DNA of 64,000 bases from Chrysogorgia sp. JL179-B06 (GCA_035772405.1 JAYKKM010000226.1:558001-622000), one strand, 5' to 3'; numbered from the stretch's first letter, positions 9,535 to 16,917 are shown. Notes: generated from the sequence alone by a model not told the origin. Made by a program: numbers and translations.

Positions 9535-9539
9535 ATAAT

Positions 9540-10331
9540 TCACACAATATACAGTTCCAATAGCACCGCACCAACGTCAGCGTCACCATTGTTTGGTTTG
9601 ACACGAAACGTCATACTTGAGTAAACACCTTTTTTAATTCTCACCTTGGACTCAACATATGCGTAGCGCTGTATCCCCCCATCAAGAGACTGCTCGGTGG
9701 GTATTGGCAACGTTGTGATCACATTACTGCGCTTCCCATCAGTGCCCACATTGCTCTCCGTCTCAACGGCGTCGCACGAGACTTCTACATACTTTAGACC
9801 TCTGTTCATGTCAATCTTGTTTGGACTGTCGTGCCACTTAGCGTCTGGTGAAATTCCTGCGTCCTTCGCAAAACCAAGCAAAAGCCCAATATCACCTAGC
9901 CTAAGTTTGTATACAGTGGTGGCACCAAACCTCAAAGGCAGAACTTTGACCCTACTTTTACCTGTGGCTATCAGTTTCTCCACCACGAAGTCTACATAAA
10001 CCACCCTGAGCGCGTGTCGTAGAGCTCTAACCAACGCGTCGAAGTCGTAGTAGCCCCTACCCACTCGAGTTGGCCCGGCTATCGACGATGGTCCTCCTGT
10101 GGCAGCGAGTACGAATTGAATATCGACATCACTCGCCACGTTATTGTAGCTCCAAAACACAGTGGCTGTCTTGACTACAATGTGTGGGTTATCGTGTGTG
10201 GCCACTACACTGTAGTCAAAAGTTACGACTTTCTCCACGCCTTCAATAAGCACCGTCAACTTTTGAGGACTGTCGTCTACACGTCGCTTTTCAGTGTAAC
10301 CACCAGAGTCGAACCCATAGTTTAGACTCAT
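9540..10331 (-). CDS. Minor capsid (penton)-like protein, paralogue A, 263 aa
   Basis: Beta-rich protein. Common landmarks with the next gene are the strand TATVFWSYNNV, the LGDIGLLLGF block, 'NRGLKYVEVSCDAVE', a TLPIPTEQSL strand, and the closing KKGVYSSMTFRVKPNNGDAD then LLELYIV. This architecture, with LGF followed by 'GLKY[V]..C' and a terminal beta hairpin, resembles the single-jelly-roll minor capsid proteins reported for Polintons; I rate that as likely, not proven. The N-terminus MSLNYGFDS matches that of the fibre-like protein at 12545 at both protein and nucleotide level, which suggests a shared docking peptide. It lies beside the paralogue with 19 bp between them. Confidence 0.62.
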   Translation of the reverse strand: MSLNYGFDSGGYTEKRRVDDSPQKLTVLIEGVEKVVTFDYSVVATHDNPHIVVKTATVFWSYNNVASDVDIQFVLAATGGPSSIAGPTRVGRGYYDFDALVRALRHALRVVYVDFVVEKLIATGKSRVKVLPLRFGATTVYKLRLGDIGLLLGFAKDAGISPDAKWHDSPNKIDMNRGLKYVEVSCDAVETESNVGTDGKRSNVITTLPIPTEQSLDGGIQRYAYVESKVRIKKGVYSSMTFRVKPNNGDADVGAVLLELYIV

Positions 10332-10350
10332 TACCTTAGCGCGCGTTTAG

Positions 10351-11013
10351 CTACTCAAGCGTTGCATACAAATCCAACAATATATCACCAACATTGACAC
10401 CACTACCATCTTGGTCAGTCACATTAAACACCAGCTGCGTAAAAACGCCTTTGTTTATTGACACCTTCGACTCAATATTGAAGAAGTGTTGAACAGAGCT
10501 CTTCAGTGGCTGGGTGGTGGTCAATGGCAACTCAACGATAACCTCGCTTTTGCTACCATTAACAATATTCTCAGGTCTGTTCACAATGCTACAACCTACT
10601 TGTACGTACTTCAACCCTTTGTTAACATCCACAACATTAGGGCTGACCAAACCACTACTACTTATCGTTGTGTTACCATTGAACCCTAAGAGTTCTCCAA
10701 ATTTAAACAGCTCTAATTGTTGGTCAGTTTTTATCGCGCACTTTGAATTGTGTTTGTTGGCTACTAGCTCGATAGCCCCTAATCCTCTCAATTCGTCGGC
10801 AATCATTTTAAAAGTGTGGTACCCAGACTCAAAAACGTGTTTGTTGCTGTTGTAACTTATTTCATCATTCACACCGGTCTCCACGTTAATGTAGTCCCAA
10901 AAGATGGTCGCTTTTTTCACTAGTAAGTGAGGATCTGAGCCAAACGTCAAAAGTGCCTCTGGTAGATCCACAGTTTCCGTTGGACCTCTAATCAATACTA
11001 CAACCCTGACCAT
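10351..11013 (-). CDS. Minor capsid (penton)-like protein, paralogue B
   Basis: Paralogue of the preceding gene. Matching blocks are KKATIFWDYINVE, FGELLGFNGN, NKGLKYVQVGCSIVN, ELPLTTTQPLKSSVQ and FNIESKVSINKGVFTQLVFN, then LLDLYATLE at the end. It lacks the MSLNYG peptide of its partner. Two starts are possible: an ATG at 11043 (230 aa) or one at 11013 (220 aa). I prefer 11013 because it sits next to the symmetrical ATATATAAT element shared with the divergent gene, and it begins just before the first beta strand (MVRVVVLIRG). It may form a heteromeric vertex with paralogue A; that is inference. Confidence 0.6.
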   Translation of the reverse strand: MVRVVVLIRGPTETVDLPEALLTFGSDPHLLVKKATIFWDYINVETGVNDEISYNSNKHVFESGYHTFKMIADELRGLGAIELVANKHNSKCAIKTDQQLELFKFGELLGFNGNTTISSSGLVSPNVVDVNKGLKYVQVGCSIVNRPENIVNGSKSEVIVELPLTTTQPLKSSVQHFFNIESKVSINKGVFTQLVFNVTDQDGSGVNVGDILLDLYATLE

Positions 11014-11057
11014 ATATAATGTAGCATGTGTTATGTGTAACATATGGTATATTATAT
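11014..11057. promoter_or_regulatory. Symmetrical divergent promoter region
   Basis: Only 44 nt separate the two divergent ATGs. Both gene starts read catatataat inward on their opposite strands, so the TATA-like element is a near-perfect inverted repeat with each start codon embedded in it. This suggests a bidirectional (probably late) promoter with very short leaders. The prediction is from sequence symmetry only. Confidence 0.55.
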
Positions 11058-12542
11058 ATGCAGAAAGCCCTTCACGATTACTATGGAAAGTACTACAAAC
11101 TCGCGATGGCTAACACATCGAAGGCTGCACATGACGCAAAGGCAGACTTCGTCAAAAAGTACCCCAACGCTACTTTAGGCAAATTTGAGTTCTATCCAAA
11201 TATTTTGCAAGATGGTGAGACCCTAAGTGTCGACATATATTTCAGAAACAACGACATCCTCAGCACGGACATAACCAGCACAACCTTCAAAAATGATAAA
11301 AGCATGTGGAAGTGGCTACACAATAGTAAGTTCCCAATAATATGGCAAGGTGGTGGAACTATCCAACCACTACCAAAAGGTCATAAGAACCACTGGGGGC
11401 TTTGGGATGGCTATCCAACAGAAAATGTGTTGAATTATCCAGTGAATAACTTTAAAGTTTTTGTTAACCAAAATAGCTACTTCATGTCAAAGCTACCAAC
11501 CTTGCGAGTCACCACGTCAAAGACAAAATCAGAGTGGGATGACAACGAATCTTACTACCGCATTGTGTTCGCGACGTATTGCGCAAGTTTCTGTTGTGGT
11601 GTTTCGTTGCGACATTTGTCAGTGTCACAAGAAGTTCATCCCGTGGTCACAAGTGTGATGAGATTTCATTTGTACTTCACCATTAGGAGACTTCTCAGAA
11701 GAATGGAGGGTGGTGAGACCATGAAATCAATAAGTAGAGAATTCAGCGCTTCCGAATTGTATGGTAAGATTTCCAAAATTCCCAGAAGGCACTACTACCA
11801 GAATAAAGTCCTGAGCGATGGTACTTTAGGCGAGTCCAGAGTCTTCACACTCAACGACGTTCAGAACGATTACAAACGATACGTCGCACGACTCTCAGAC
11901 GGCTTTACCAACATTGGGCTGCAATATCTAAATCAAAGCATAGAAGCCTTTGTGTACTCCACACTTGGTGCGCAAGCGAGAACACGTGTATCAGTCGTTG
12001 GTGGCTCTGCAGGAAGTCTAGAAACCCAACAAGAGTTCCGCAAGTTGTTTTCTGACAGTGTTATACAGTACGACGTGTCGACATGGATTCTCAACATGAA
12101 TAAATCGATTAGAGACACCAACGTTGTCCAAAATCTTGCAGTGTCGCCAAGTACATGGTTAATGCCAAGTAACCTAGTGATTCTCAAGAATAAAATCGCT
12201 GGGTACAACAACTTATTAAAGGTTGCTACAGAGTCCATGAGATTTGGAGTGAACACTAGCTTGAACGCAACAACACCAACAATTACGGCTAAAAAAGTCC
12301 ACCAAGAAAATGTGGTGACTCACTTAGTAGTAGCACCAACGACCGTGAAGAAAAAAGCTCACCAAGAAAACGTGGCGGCGCTAAGTAATCTTGTGGCTAA
12401 AAAAGTTTACCAAGAAAGTGCGGCACCACTTCCCATGAGAGAAGCACTTCCCACAAGTAAGTCAGACACGACAACATTGGCGATAATCTTAGGGTTCTCA
12501 GCGGTCTCTGGCTATCTGCTAACCAAATACACCTTCAGGTAG
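11058..12542 (+). CDS. Conserved Polinton virion-type protein with C-terminal TM, 494 aa
   Basis: The ATG at 11058 (MQKALHDYYGKYYKL) is chosen because the upstream extension starts at GTG and overlaps the divergent promoter. The N-terminal 200 residues contain blocks I recall from cnidarian Polinton ORFs (GKFEFYPNILQDGETL, FPIIWQGGGTIQPLPKG, SYYRIVFATYCASFCCGVSL). A helical middle follows. Near the C-terminus there are three degenerate repeats (AKKVHQENV, KKKAHQENV, AKKVYQESA) and then one membrane helix (TTTLAIILGFSAVSGYLL) with a short basic tail. A large tail-anchored protein expressed with the fibre gene (the stop is 3 bp before the next ATG) fits a virion or membrane-fusion role, but no biochemical function is known to me. 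Confidence 0.75.
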   Translation: MQKALHDYYGKYYKLAMANTSKAAHDAKADFVKKYPNATLGKFEFYPNILQDGETLSVDIYFRNNDILSTDITSTTFKNDKSMWKWLHNSKFPIIWQGGGTIQPLPKGHKNHWGLWDGYPTENVLNYPVNNFKVFVNQNSYFMSKLPTLRVTTSKTKSEWDDNESYYRIVFATYCASFCCGVSLRHLSVSQEVHPVVTSVMRFHLYFTIRRLLRRMEGGETMKSISREFSASELYGKISKIPRRHYYQNKVLSDGTLGESRVFTLNDVQNDYKRYVARLSDGFTNIGLQYLNQSIEAFVYSTLGAQARTRVSVVGGSAGSLETQQEFRKLFSDSVIQYDVSTWILNMNKSIRDTNVVQNLAVSPSTWLMPSNLVILKNKIAGYNNLLKVATESMRFGVNTSLNATTPTITAKKVHQENVVTHLVVAPTTVKKKAHQENVAALSNLVAKKVYQESAAPLPMREALPTSKSDTTTLAIILGFSAVSGYLLTKYTFR

Positions 12543-12544
12543 TA

Positions 12545-13495
12545 ATGAGTCTAAACTACGGGTATGAGTCTGACGACCCTCACGATAAAATACTAAAGAG
12601 AACGAAAAGGCATCTGAACGAAGATCCTAAATTAAGTGCGACTGGTGGAAGGATGTCTGGAATAATAGACATGCAAGGCTCAGCAATAAAAAACGTAGCA
12701 GACCCAGTCGATGACTCAGACGTCACCAATAAAAGAACTCTAGAGCAACTACTATCAAGCTACCTCAAGAGCCAGTCCTATAATGTTGTGCTCGACTTCA
12801 ACGTTAGCACACACGCCTTGAAAAATGTGGAATTTCACACCAATGGTTCAAACAAAGTGAAAGCCATTGGTGAAACAAGTAAATTAGTGCAAAACAACCC
12901 AGCTTATGGTCCTATTGTCGGCATCAGCGGTGTGAGTCAAAGTTTTCTATCACCTGTGTTAACACCAATCCCACTTGAGTCAGGTCTTCATTTTAATTGC
13001 CCCAGTATGCAATGGTGTGATCTCTCCATTTTTGTTGTGGTGAGGTTACCAATGAGAACCGCTGGATCAAATTGGGAGACAATTATATCAAATGACGATG
13101 GTAGTTGGGATAAGTTCATAGGGTACAAGACTGGTGTGACCAACAAGCTCGCGTATGGTGGTAGCATCCCAGCGATGGAGAAAGTATGCACTATTCCGAG
13201 TGGTGTCGACCTCACCAAAATGCATATGATATCAATACACTGGCAAATGAGCAATTCACATGTCAGAGTCAACAACGTTAAGTCAACCGATTCAGACTTC
13301 ATAGCAAATATGAAAAAGATAGGCGCACCCTACGGAACAATTTTTGGAATACATCGACCAAGAATACCACTCGCACCTTACGCGCACCCATCGTTGATAG
13401 AATTCTACGGTGTGAAAATTGTGAGTGGTTACATGACGAACCGAGACATCATAATCATGGGTGGAGAAATGATGAAGGAATATGGTGTAAAGTAA
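12545..13495 (+). CDS. Fibre-like attachment protein with lectin-type C-terminus, 316 aa
   Basis: The N-terminal peptide MSLNYGYES is shared with the minor-capsid-like protein at 10331 and could anchor the fibre. Next is a phage-tail-fibre-like repeat, DMQGSAIKNVADPVDDSDVT followed by NKRTLEQLL, typical of trimeric shafts. The C-terminal 190 residues look like a concanavalin A/LamG-type beta sandwich. Signs are W and N/D-rich strands (SNWETIISNDDGSWDKFIGY) and the terminal helix signature LIEFYGVKIVSGYMTNRDII then MMKEYGV. By analogy it would be a host-binding spike. The gene is intact, shares a transcript-like arrangement with its upstream neighbour, and abuts the next ATG. Architecture is moderately certain; the receptor is unknown. 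Confidence 0.7.
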   Translation: MSLNYGYESDDPHDKILKRTKRHLNEDPKLSATGGRMSGIIDMQGSAIKNVADPVDDSDVTNKRTLEQLLSSYLKSQSYNVVLDFNVSTHALKNVEFHTNGSNKVKAIGETSKLVQNNPAYGPIVGISGVSQSFLSPVLTPIPLESGLHFNCPSMQWCDLSIFVVVRLPMRTAGSNWETIISNDDGSWDKFIGYKTGVTNKLAYGGSIPAMEKVCTIPSGVDLTKMHMISIHWQMSNSHVRVNNVKSTDSDFIANMKKIGAPYGTIFGIHRPRIPLAPYAHPSLIEFYGVKIVSGYMTNRDIIIMGGEMMKEYGVK

Positions 13496-13705
13496 ATGGG
13501 AGCATGTGTTTCGAGACCTCACGAAATATATAAGATAAATAAGACGACTGATCACATGTTCAAAGCTGGTGGATCATTTGGTCGCGGTGACGTTACTCTC
13601 GAGCTCCACGCTGAGATTGGTATGAGGTCTAAAAAGACTTACGGCGAACCTATTACGCTACCCGCAGAATCAGACACTGTGGGGGTGGTGGGAGACGTGA
13701 CCTAA
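13496..13705 (+). CDS. Small protein with N-myristoylation motif, 69 aa
   Basis: The ATG directly follows the fibre stop codon. The start MGACVSRP fits the N-myristoyltransferase consensus (G2, S6), and C4 is a possible palmitoylation site, so the protein may sit on the inner face of a membrane. The rest is soluble, with charged strands and no known domain. It fits a viral envelope or matrix-like function, but it may simply be a small virion protein. The start context and tight packing support it being real. Confidence 0.6.
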   Translation: MGACVSRPHEIYKINKTTDHMFKAGGSFGRGDVTLELHAEIGMRSKKTYGEPITLPAESDTVGVVGDVT

Positions 13706-13713
13706 GTTATGTG

Positions 13714-13854
13714 ATGGGTTGGCTTAGAAAGCTGGTTCGTAACATTAGAAACTTTTTCAGACGACGTAGAAAACTGAGGGCTAATAAAACGTATTTGCTG
13801 CATTGGTACACAACAAACCAGATCTATAAAAGGCGTGGCACCTATGTCGAGTAG
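13714..13854 (+). CDS. Tiny basic protein, 46 aa
   Basis: The ATG lies 8 nt after the previous stop. The N-terminal half is an arginine-rich amphipathic helix (MGWLRKLVRNIRNFFRRRRK), followed by an aromatic, basic tail ending RRGTYVE. It resembles in style the small basic core or membrane-active peptides of adenovirus-like particles; this is an analogy, not homology. Packing between neighbours with no spare sequence and a strongly biased composition support it. A TATA-like element for the next gene lies inside its 3' end. Confidence 0.5.
   Translation: MGWLRKLVRNIRNFFRRRRKLRANKTYLLHWYTTNQIYKRRGTYVE
13825..13833 (+). promoter_or_regulatory. TATA box (tataaaagg) before the nuclease gene
   Basis: The consensus TATA element tataaaagg lies about 50 nt upstream of the ATG at 13882, within the end of the small basic gene. 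A second TATA-like actatatag lies directly before that ATG. This gene is the only one here with a canonical TATA spacing, hinting at separate (early) transcription. Confidence 0.45.
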
Positions 13855-13881
13855 TTTTTTTTCGTGGGGGACTATATAGTG

Positions 13882-14649
13882 ATGACCTCCGCAATACCTC
13901 GATTATTCGATTTCGATGGTCACCAAATCACGACGGTCATGGACAACGGTGAAATATGGTTCAAAGCAGGAGAAGTCGCGAGCGCTCTAGGTTATGCTCG
14001 ACCAAAAGATGCAGTCAATGACCACGTCGAACCTGATTGTAAAATGAAGATAGAGCAGGTCTCATTTATCAACGAACTTGGGGTCTACTCACTGACGTTC
14101 TCGAGTAAATTGGAGCGCGCGAAACACTTTGGAAGGTGGGTGCACTCAGAGGTCTTACCAAGCGTTAGAAAAAGTTTAGCTGACGTTGGTCTCAAACACA
14201 ATCAATTTAAAATGATCACCGAGTTCGATCTTCATACGAAAGTTGTTGGTTTTCTTAGGAAATATTATCCAGAAGCTATTTTGATAGCTGCTTGTGGTGA
14301 AAATCAAGACACTTCAAGTAAAAGAATAAATTCGTGGAAAAAAGGTTATCAACGTGGGACACCTGACTTGATTATTGCCAATGCAAACCGACAGCATAGC
14401 GGGCTTGTGATTGAGTTCAAGAACCCAGGTGGCACAGGCAAGACATCCAAAGAGCAGGAGTCTCTGTTGCTCAGATATAAATCCGCTGGTTATCTAACAC
14501 TCTTGTGCGACTCGTACGACGACGCTATTACCACGGTAATAAAATATCTCTTTGACGTTGGGTTTCAGTGCTCTCACTGCCTTCGTAAATTTAAAAATAA
14601 ATCAGCGTTGAGTAACCATGAGAGACGCTATTGTAAAGAGACTTTTTAG
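13882..14649 (+). CDS. BRO-N / VRR-NUC nuclease / zinc-finger fusion, 255 aa
   Basis: Residue numbers count from a GTG at 13864; the ATG at residue 7 (13882) is preferred because it follows a TATA-like element. Residues 10-105 are a Bro-N domain (IWFKAGEVASALGYARPKDA, INELGVYSL, GRWVHSEVLPSVRK). Residues 120-225 form a VRR-NUC-type PD-(D/E)XK nuclease: GTPDLI with D168, the E184-F-K186 pair, and Q198 in the KEQESLL helix. Residues 236-257 form a C2HC finger (C236, C239, H252, C257). BRO proteins bind DNA in insect and giant viruses, and VRR-NUC enzymes cut branched or flapped DNA. Together this suggests a DNA-targeted nuclease for replication-intermediate processing or host-DNA interference. 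All catalytic residues are visible. Confidence 0.85.
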   Translation: MTSAIPRLFDFDGHQITTVMDNGEIWFKAGEVASALGYARPKDAVNDHVEPDCKMKIEQVSFINELGVYSLTFSSKLERAKHFGRWVHSEVLPSVRKSLADVGLKHNQFKMITEFDLHTKVVGFLRKYYPEAILIAACGENQDTSSKRINSWKKGYQRGTPDLIIANANRQHSGLVIEFKNPGGTGKTSKEQESLLLRYKSAGYLTLLCDSYDDAITTVIKYLFDVGFQCSHCLRKFKNKSALSNHERRYCKETF

Positions 14650-14732
14650 ACGGTGAGTAATGAGTCGAATTAGCGCTCGTTCTCGTTGTTGAGACGACGT
14701 CTGAAGTGACAACTGCTCTAGCATTTTTAAAG

Positions 14733-14756
14733 ACGTTTTTAACTCAGTAAAAACGT
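14733..14756. terminator. Hairpin 1 between convergent genes
   Basis: acgttttta, loop actcag, taaaaacgt: a perfect 9-bp stem about 85 nt after the nuclease stop codon. That is about the same distance as the TIR hairpins from their stops. It is a likely transcript 3'-end signal for the plus-strand gene. Confidence 0.45.
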
Positions 14757-14822
14757 TTGCGAAACTTTCTCTATTTATTTCACGAACCCTCTGACCACTG
14801 TGTGAAAAAATGTTTCTACGGG

Positions 14823-14853
14823 AGACATTGGACGCTTCGTGTGACCAATGTCT
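14823..14853. terminator. Hairpin 2 between convergent genes
   Basis: agacattgg, 13-nt loop, ccaatgtct: a perfect 9-bp stem 34 nt downstream (minus strand) of the thymidine kinase stop codon. A third weaker stem (ggggt/acccc, 14868-14872 with 14883-14887) overlaps that stop. Together with hairpin 1, each convergent gene would have its own 3' structure. Confidence 0.45.
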
Positions 14854-14886
14854 AAATTTAATAAAGTGGGGTATCCGAGAACACCC

Positions 14887-15459
14887 CTAATTTTGTGTGG
14901 AAGGATGATGACGTCTGCACACTGCTCTGTATTGCTCAGCACCACCAACGAATGATGGTCCTGGGTTGTATCTCCAATTGAATGGCGCTTCAACAGTTGT
15001 TCCGTAAGTGTCACGACAAACGGCGCAATACGCTTTTAGAAATGTGATGTCGTCTGCCACTGAGAACAACGTGTCGAGCTCACCAAGCCTTTTTAAGTGC
15101 TCTGTTGTTATGAGACCACAAATAATGACGTGAACACCAGCTTTAATGTATTCGCGAATAATTGGGAGTAACCCAGAGTACCAATGACCTTCATCAATAC
15201 CAATGACGTCGTAACCAGCTATCTCGGAAGAACTCGGAAGGTTGGTGATTAACTTCGCAGGTAAACTGTCTGATCCGACAACAATGGTCTGACGATGTGT
15301 GGAGAACGTGTGGTCAGTTCGCCTAGTGTCGCGTTTGTTGTTCATGTAAAGGACTTTGAGCCCTGATTTACTTAACGTGAGTAACCTACGAAGAGTCTCT
15401 GTTGTTTTTCCTGCAAACATGGGACCAATCACGATCTCTAGTTTACCGACTTTCTTCAT
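14887..15459 (-). CDS. tdk: Thymidine kinase (TK1 / type II), 190 aa
   Basis: Phosphorylates thymidine to dTMP in the salvage pathway, supplying dTTP in cells with low pools. The P-loop is IGPMFAGKTT (residues 11-20). The Walker B/active-site segment is VIGIDEGHWYSG with D89 and E90. The lasso region carries AYCAVC (C145, C148) paired with the C-terminal YRAVCRRHH (C181, H184) as the structural zinc site. Length matches the family, with no break. It overlaps the end of the upstream 244-aa gene by 17 nt, so the two are translated from one message. TK is a common giant- and poxvirus gene but I do not know it as a standard Polinton gene. It was probably captured from a host or another virus. Confidence 0.92.
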   Translation of the reverse strand: MKKVGKLEIVIGPMFAGKTTETLRRLLTLSKSGLKVLYMNNKRDTRRTDHTFSTHRQTIVVGSDSLPAKLITNLPSSSEIAGYDVIGIDEGHWYSGLLPIIREYIKAGVHVIICGLITTEHLKRLGELDTLFSVADDITFLKAYCAVCRDTYGTTVEAPFNWRYNPGPSFVGGAEQYRAVCRRHHPSTQN

Positions 15460-16177
15460 GATTACTATACCTCCAGAGAAACGCTCTCCCCTCTTGCGGC
15501 AACTGTTGTTCGTTGTTAAATATCCGCTGGAGCTCTAAGTTTTTAAGATGAGACCTCGAGCTCTCATGTCTCAAGCGATACAGTGGGTCGTTGGTAGCCA
15601 CACCGCATGGGTAACAGGCGTACACGTTTTTATTTCTCGCAAAGTGTCTGTGGGCTGGCGAGAGTACGTGGTCCCTGATATCGTCCACACCCAGTATCTC
15701 ATTACACCCCACCTTGCAAACGTGGACGTCGCGGTTTGCGGCGAGATCTAGCCACGCTTTGGCTTTGGTTGGGCATGGTTTCCACATAAGGGTCGCTAAG
15801 AACACTTGGAGGAAGTTACCGAGTAATGTAGCTGTGGACCCACTAGGGTTGCTCAAGTAGACGTCACTCGCTAACATAAGGTGTTTGAATGGTGAGTAAC
15901 ACCACACAGGGATTATGCCAGCTAACATACCAGCAAGCTCGTTGGCTCTTTCCTCTCGAAGATCGATCCAAGCGTCGAGAAGATACCTCGTATGGCGGAT
16001 CTGAGAGCCAAGCCGTTTTGGTGGTCCTTCAGGGTCTGGGTCGAACATTGTGTATGTTGAGAAGTACTCGTTTAAGACGGTGGGTCCAGAGGCGTCTTGT
16101 AGGGTGGACACACTGATAAAGGCTGTTCTCAACATGTTGGCAATATCTTCTTCGCTGATTTCTCTGGCTTGAGTCAT
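15443..16177 (-). CDS. Protein with two U1-type C2H2 zinc fingers, 244 aa
   Basis: The first 150 residues are mostly helical and not recognised. Two successive fingers follow, with the CC-HH spacing of U1/matrin-type nucleic-acid-binding fingers: C154, C158, H170, H176 and C188, C191, H204, H210 (HVLSPAH and RHESSRSH endings). The tail is short and polar. The start overlaps nothing, and ctgagagtataac directly precedes the ATG. The 3' end overlaps the thymidine kinase start by 17 nt, so the two genes form a unit transcribed against the surrounding block. It could be a transcription or RNA-binding regulator. The name is descriptive only. Confidence 0.65.
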   Translation of the reverse strand: MTQAREISEEDIANMLRTAFISVSTLQDASGPTVLNEYFSTYTMFDPDPEGPPKRLGSQIRHTRYLLDAWIDLREERANELAGMLAGIIPVWCYSPFKHLMLASDVYLSNPSGSTATLLGNFLQVFLATLMWKPCPTKAKAWLDLAANRDVHVCKVGCNEILGVDDIRDHVLSPAHRHFARNKNVYACYPCGVATNDPLYRLRHESSRSHLKNLELQRIFNNEQQLPQEGRAFLWRYSNHEESR

Positions 16178-16226
16178 TATGTTATACTCTCAGAAAAAAT
16201 CCTAATTTTTAGTGCGTTTGGTCTGG

Positions 16227-16281
16227 AACTGTGAGATACCTGTGAGGTCAACTGTGAGACACCTGTGAGGTCAACTGTGAG
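16227..16281. promoter_or_regulatory. 23-bp direct repeats in a divergent intergenic region
   Basis: Two full copies and a third partial copy of aactgtgaga(t/c)acctgtgaggtc lie between the divergent genes starting at 16177 (minus) and 16308 (plus). The core ctgtgag occurs five times. Iterated sites between divergent promoters often bind a regulator; nothing else in the element is repeated this way. Confidence 0.5.
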
Positions 16282-16307
16282 TAAGATAACACGTGATAGT
16301 GTATTAG

Positions 16308-16655
16308 ATGGTTGAGGACTCACAGACGGCTGTTGAAGCGAAGATCACAGCTGATGTGAAAAGTGTTAAGGTGAAGGACCCAAAGCGCGTCGCTGCTGGT
16401 AAAAAGTTGGCTGAGATATCGAAAGCCGCGAAAGAAAAGAAAATGCGCGAAATGATAGTCAACGAAGAACAGGGTGGTGAGTGGAGCTATGGTTACATTG
16501 TCGGAACACTTGGTGTAATCATTGCTGGTGCTTCGTTGTGGTACACAATTAGCAGTGAAAAAGAAACGCGACTGGAACCTGTGAGCACTGCATCAGCACC
16601 TGCGTCAGAGAGTCATAAAACTCGTCGTCCAGCGTTAGACACATTTGATTCTTGA
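16308..16655 (+). CDS. Small single-TM Polinton protein, 115 aa
   Basis: A lysine-rich N-terminal part with the block KVKDPKRVAAGKKLAEISKA recalls a motif seen in many animal Polinton small ORFs. One membrane helix follows (YGYIVGTLGVIIAGASLWYT, residues 62-81) and then a short Ser/Ala-rich tail. It is the first gene of a plus-strand run of three small membrane proteins before the zinc-ribbon and polymerase genes. A role in an inner virion membrane or penetration is possible but unproven. Confidence 0.7.
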   Translation: MVEDSQTAVEAKITADVKSVKVKDPKRVAAGKKLAEISKAAKEKKMREMIVNEEQGGEWSYGYIVGTLGVIIAGASLWYTISSEKETRLEPVSTASAPASESHKTRRPALDTFDS

Positions 16656-16670
16656 ACAAAACACACGACA

Positions 16671-16913
16671 ATGTATATGACTGCGATCGATCGAAAAGAA
16701 CTTATGAACGAATTGTACGATGCGCTACTTGTTACGACTGGTGCTGTGGCAGTGAGTATGATTTCTAAAAAGGCTTTGGGGGAACCATTGGGAACACCAG
16801 AGACAGTGAAAGGCACAGTGAAACTTGCTGCAGCTGTTGGTGCAGGAACGCTGTTAGTAAAATGGATGCAATCGAAAAAGTGGATACCGACAGATCCATT
16901 CAAATCAATGTAA
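16671..16913 (+). CDS. Small hydrophobic protein, 80 aa
   Basis: The ATG lies 15 nt after the previous stop; a second ATG two codons on is possible. There are two weak membrane-type segments (ALLVTTGAVAVSMI, and VKLAAAVGAGTLLV), separated by a polar GEPLGTPET loop. No family is recognised. Its packing between genes on the same strand, with 4 nt to the next, supports translation. Confidence 0.6.
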   Translation: MYMTAIDRKELMNELYDALLVTTGAVAVSMISKKALGEPLGTPETVKGTVKLAAAVGAGTLLVKWMQSKKWIPTDPFKSM

Positions 16914-16917
16914 GTTA

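Noticed and set aside
11028..11057. Upstream extension of the 494-aa protein starting at GTG
   Set aside because: GTG is not a usual eukaryotic start, and the extension overlaps the divergent promoter; the ATG at 11058 fits better.
13864..13881. GTG start for the BRO-nuclease protein
   Set aside because: The ATG at 13882 directly follows a TATA-like element and precedes the first conserved residues.
14775..15014. Minus-strand frame overlapping the TK 3' end
   Set aside because: Runs antisense-frame to TK with no domain and no packing logic; a shadow frame.
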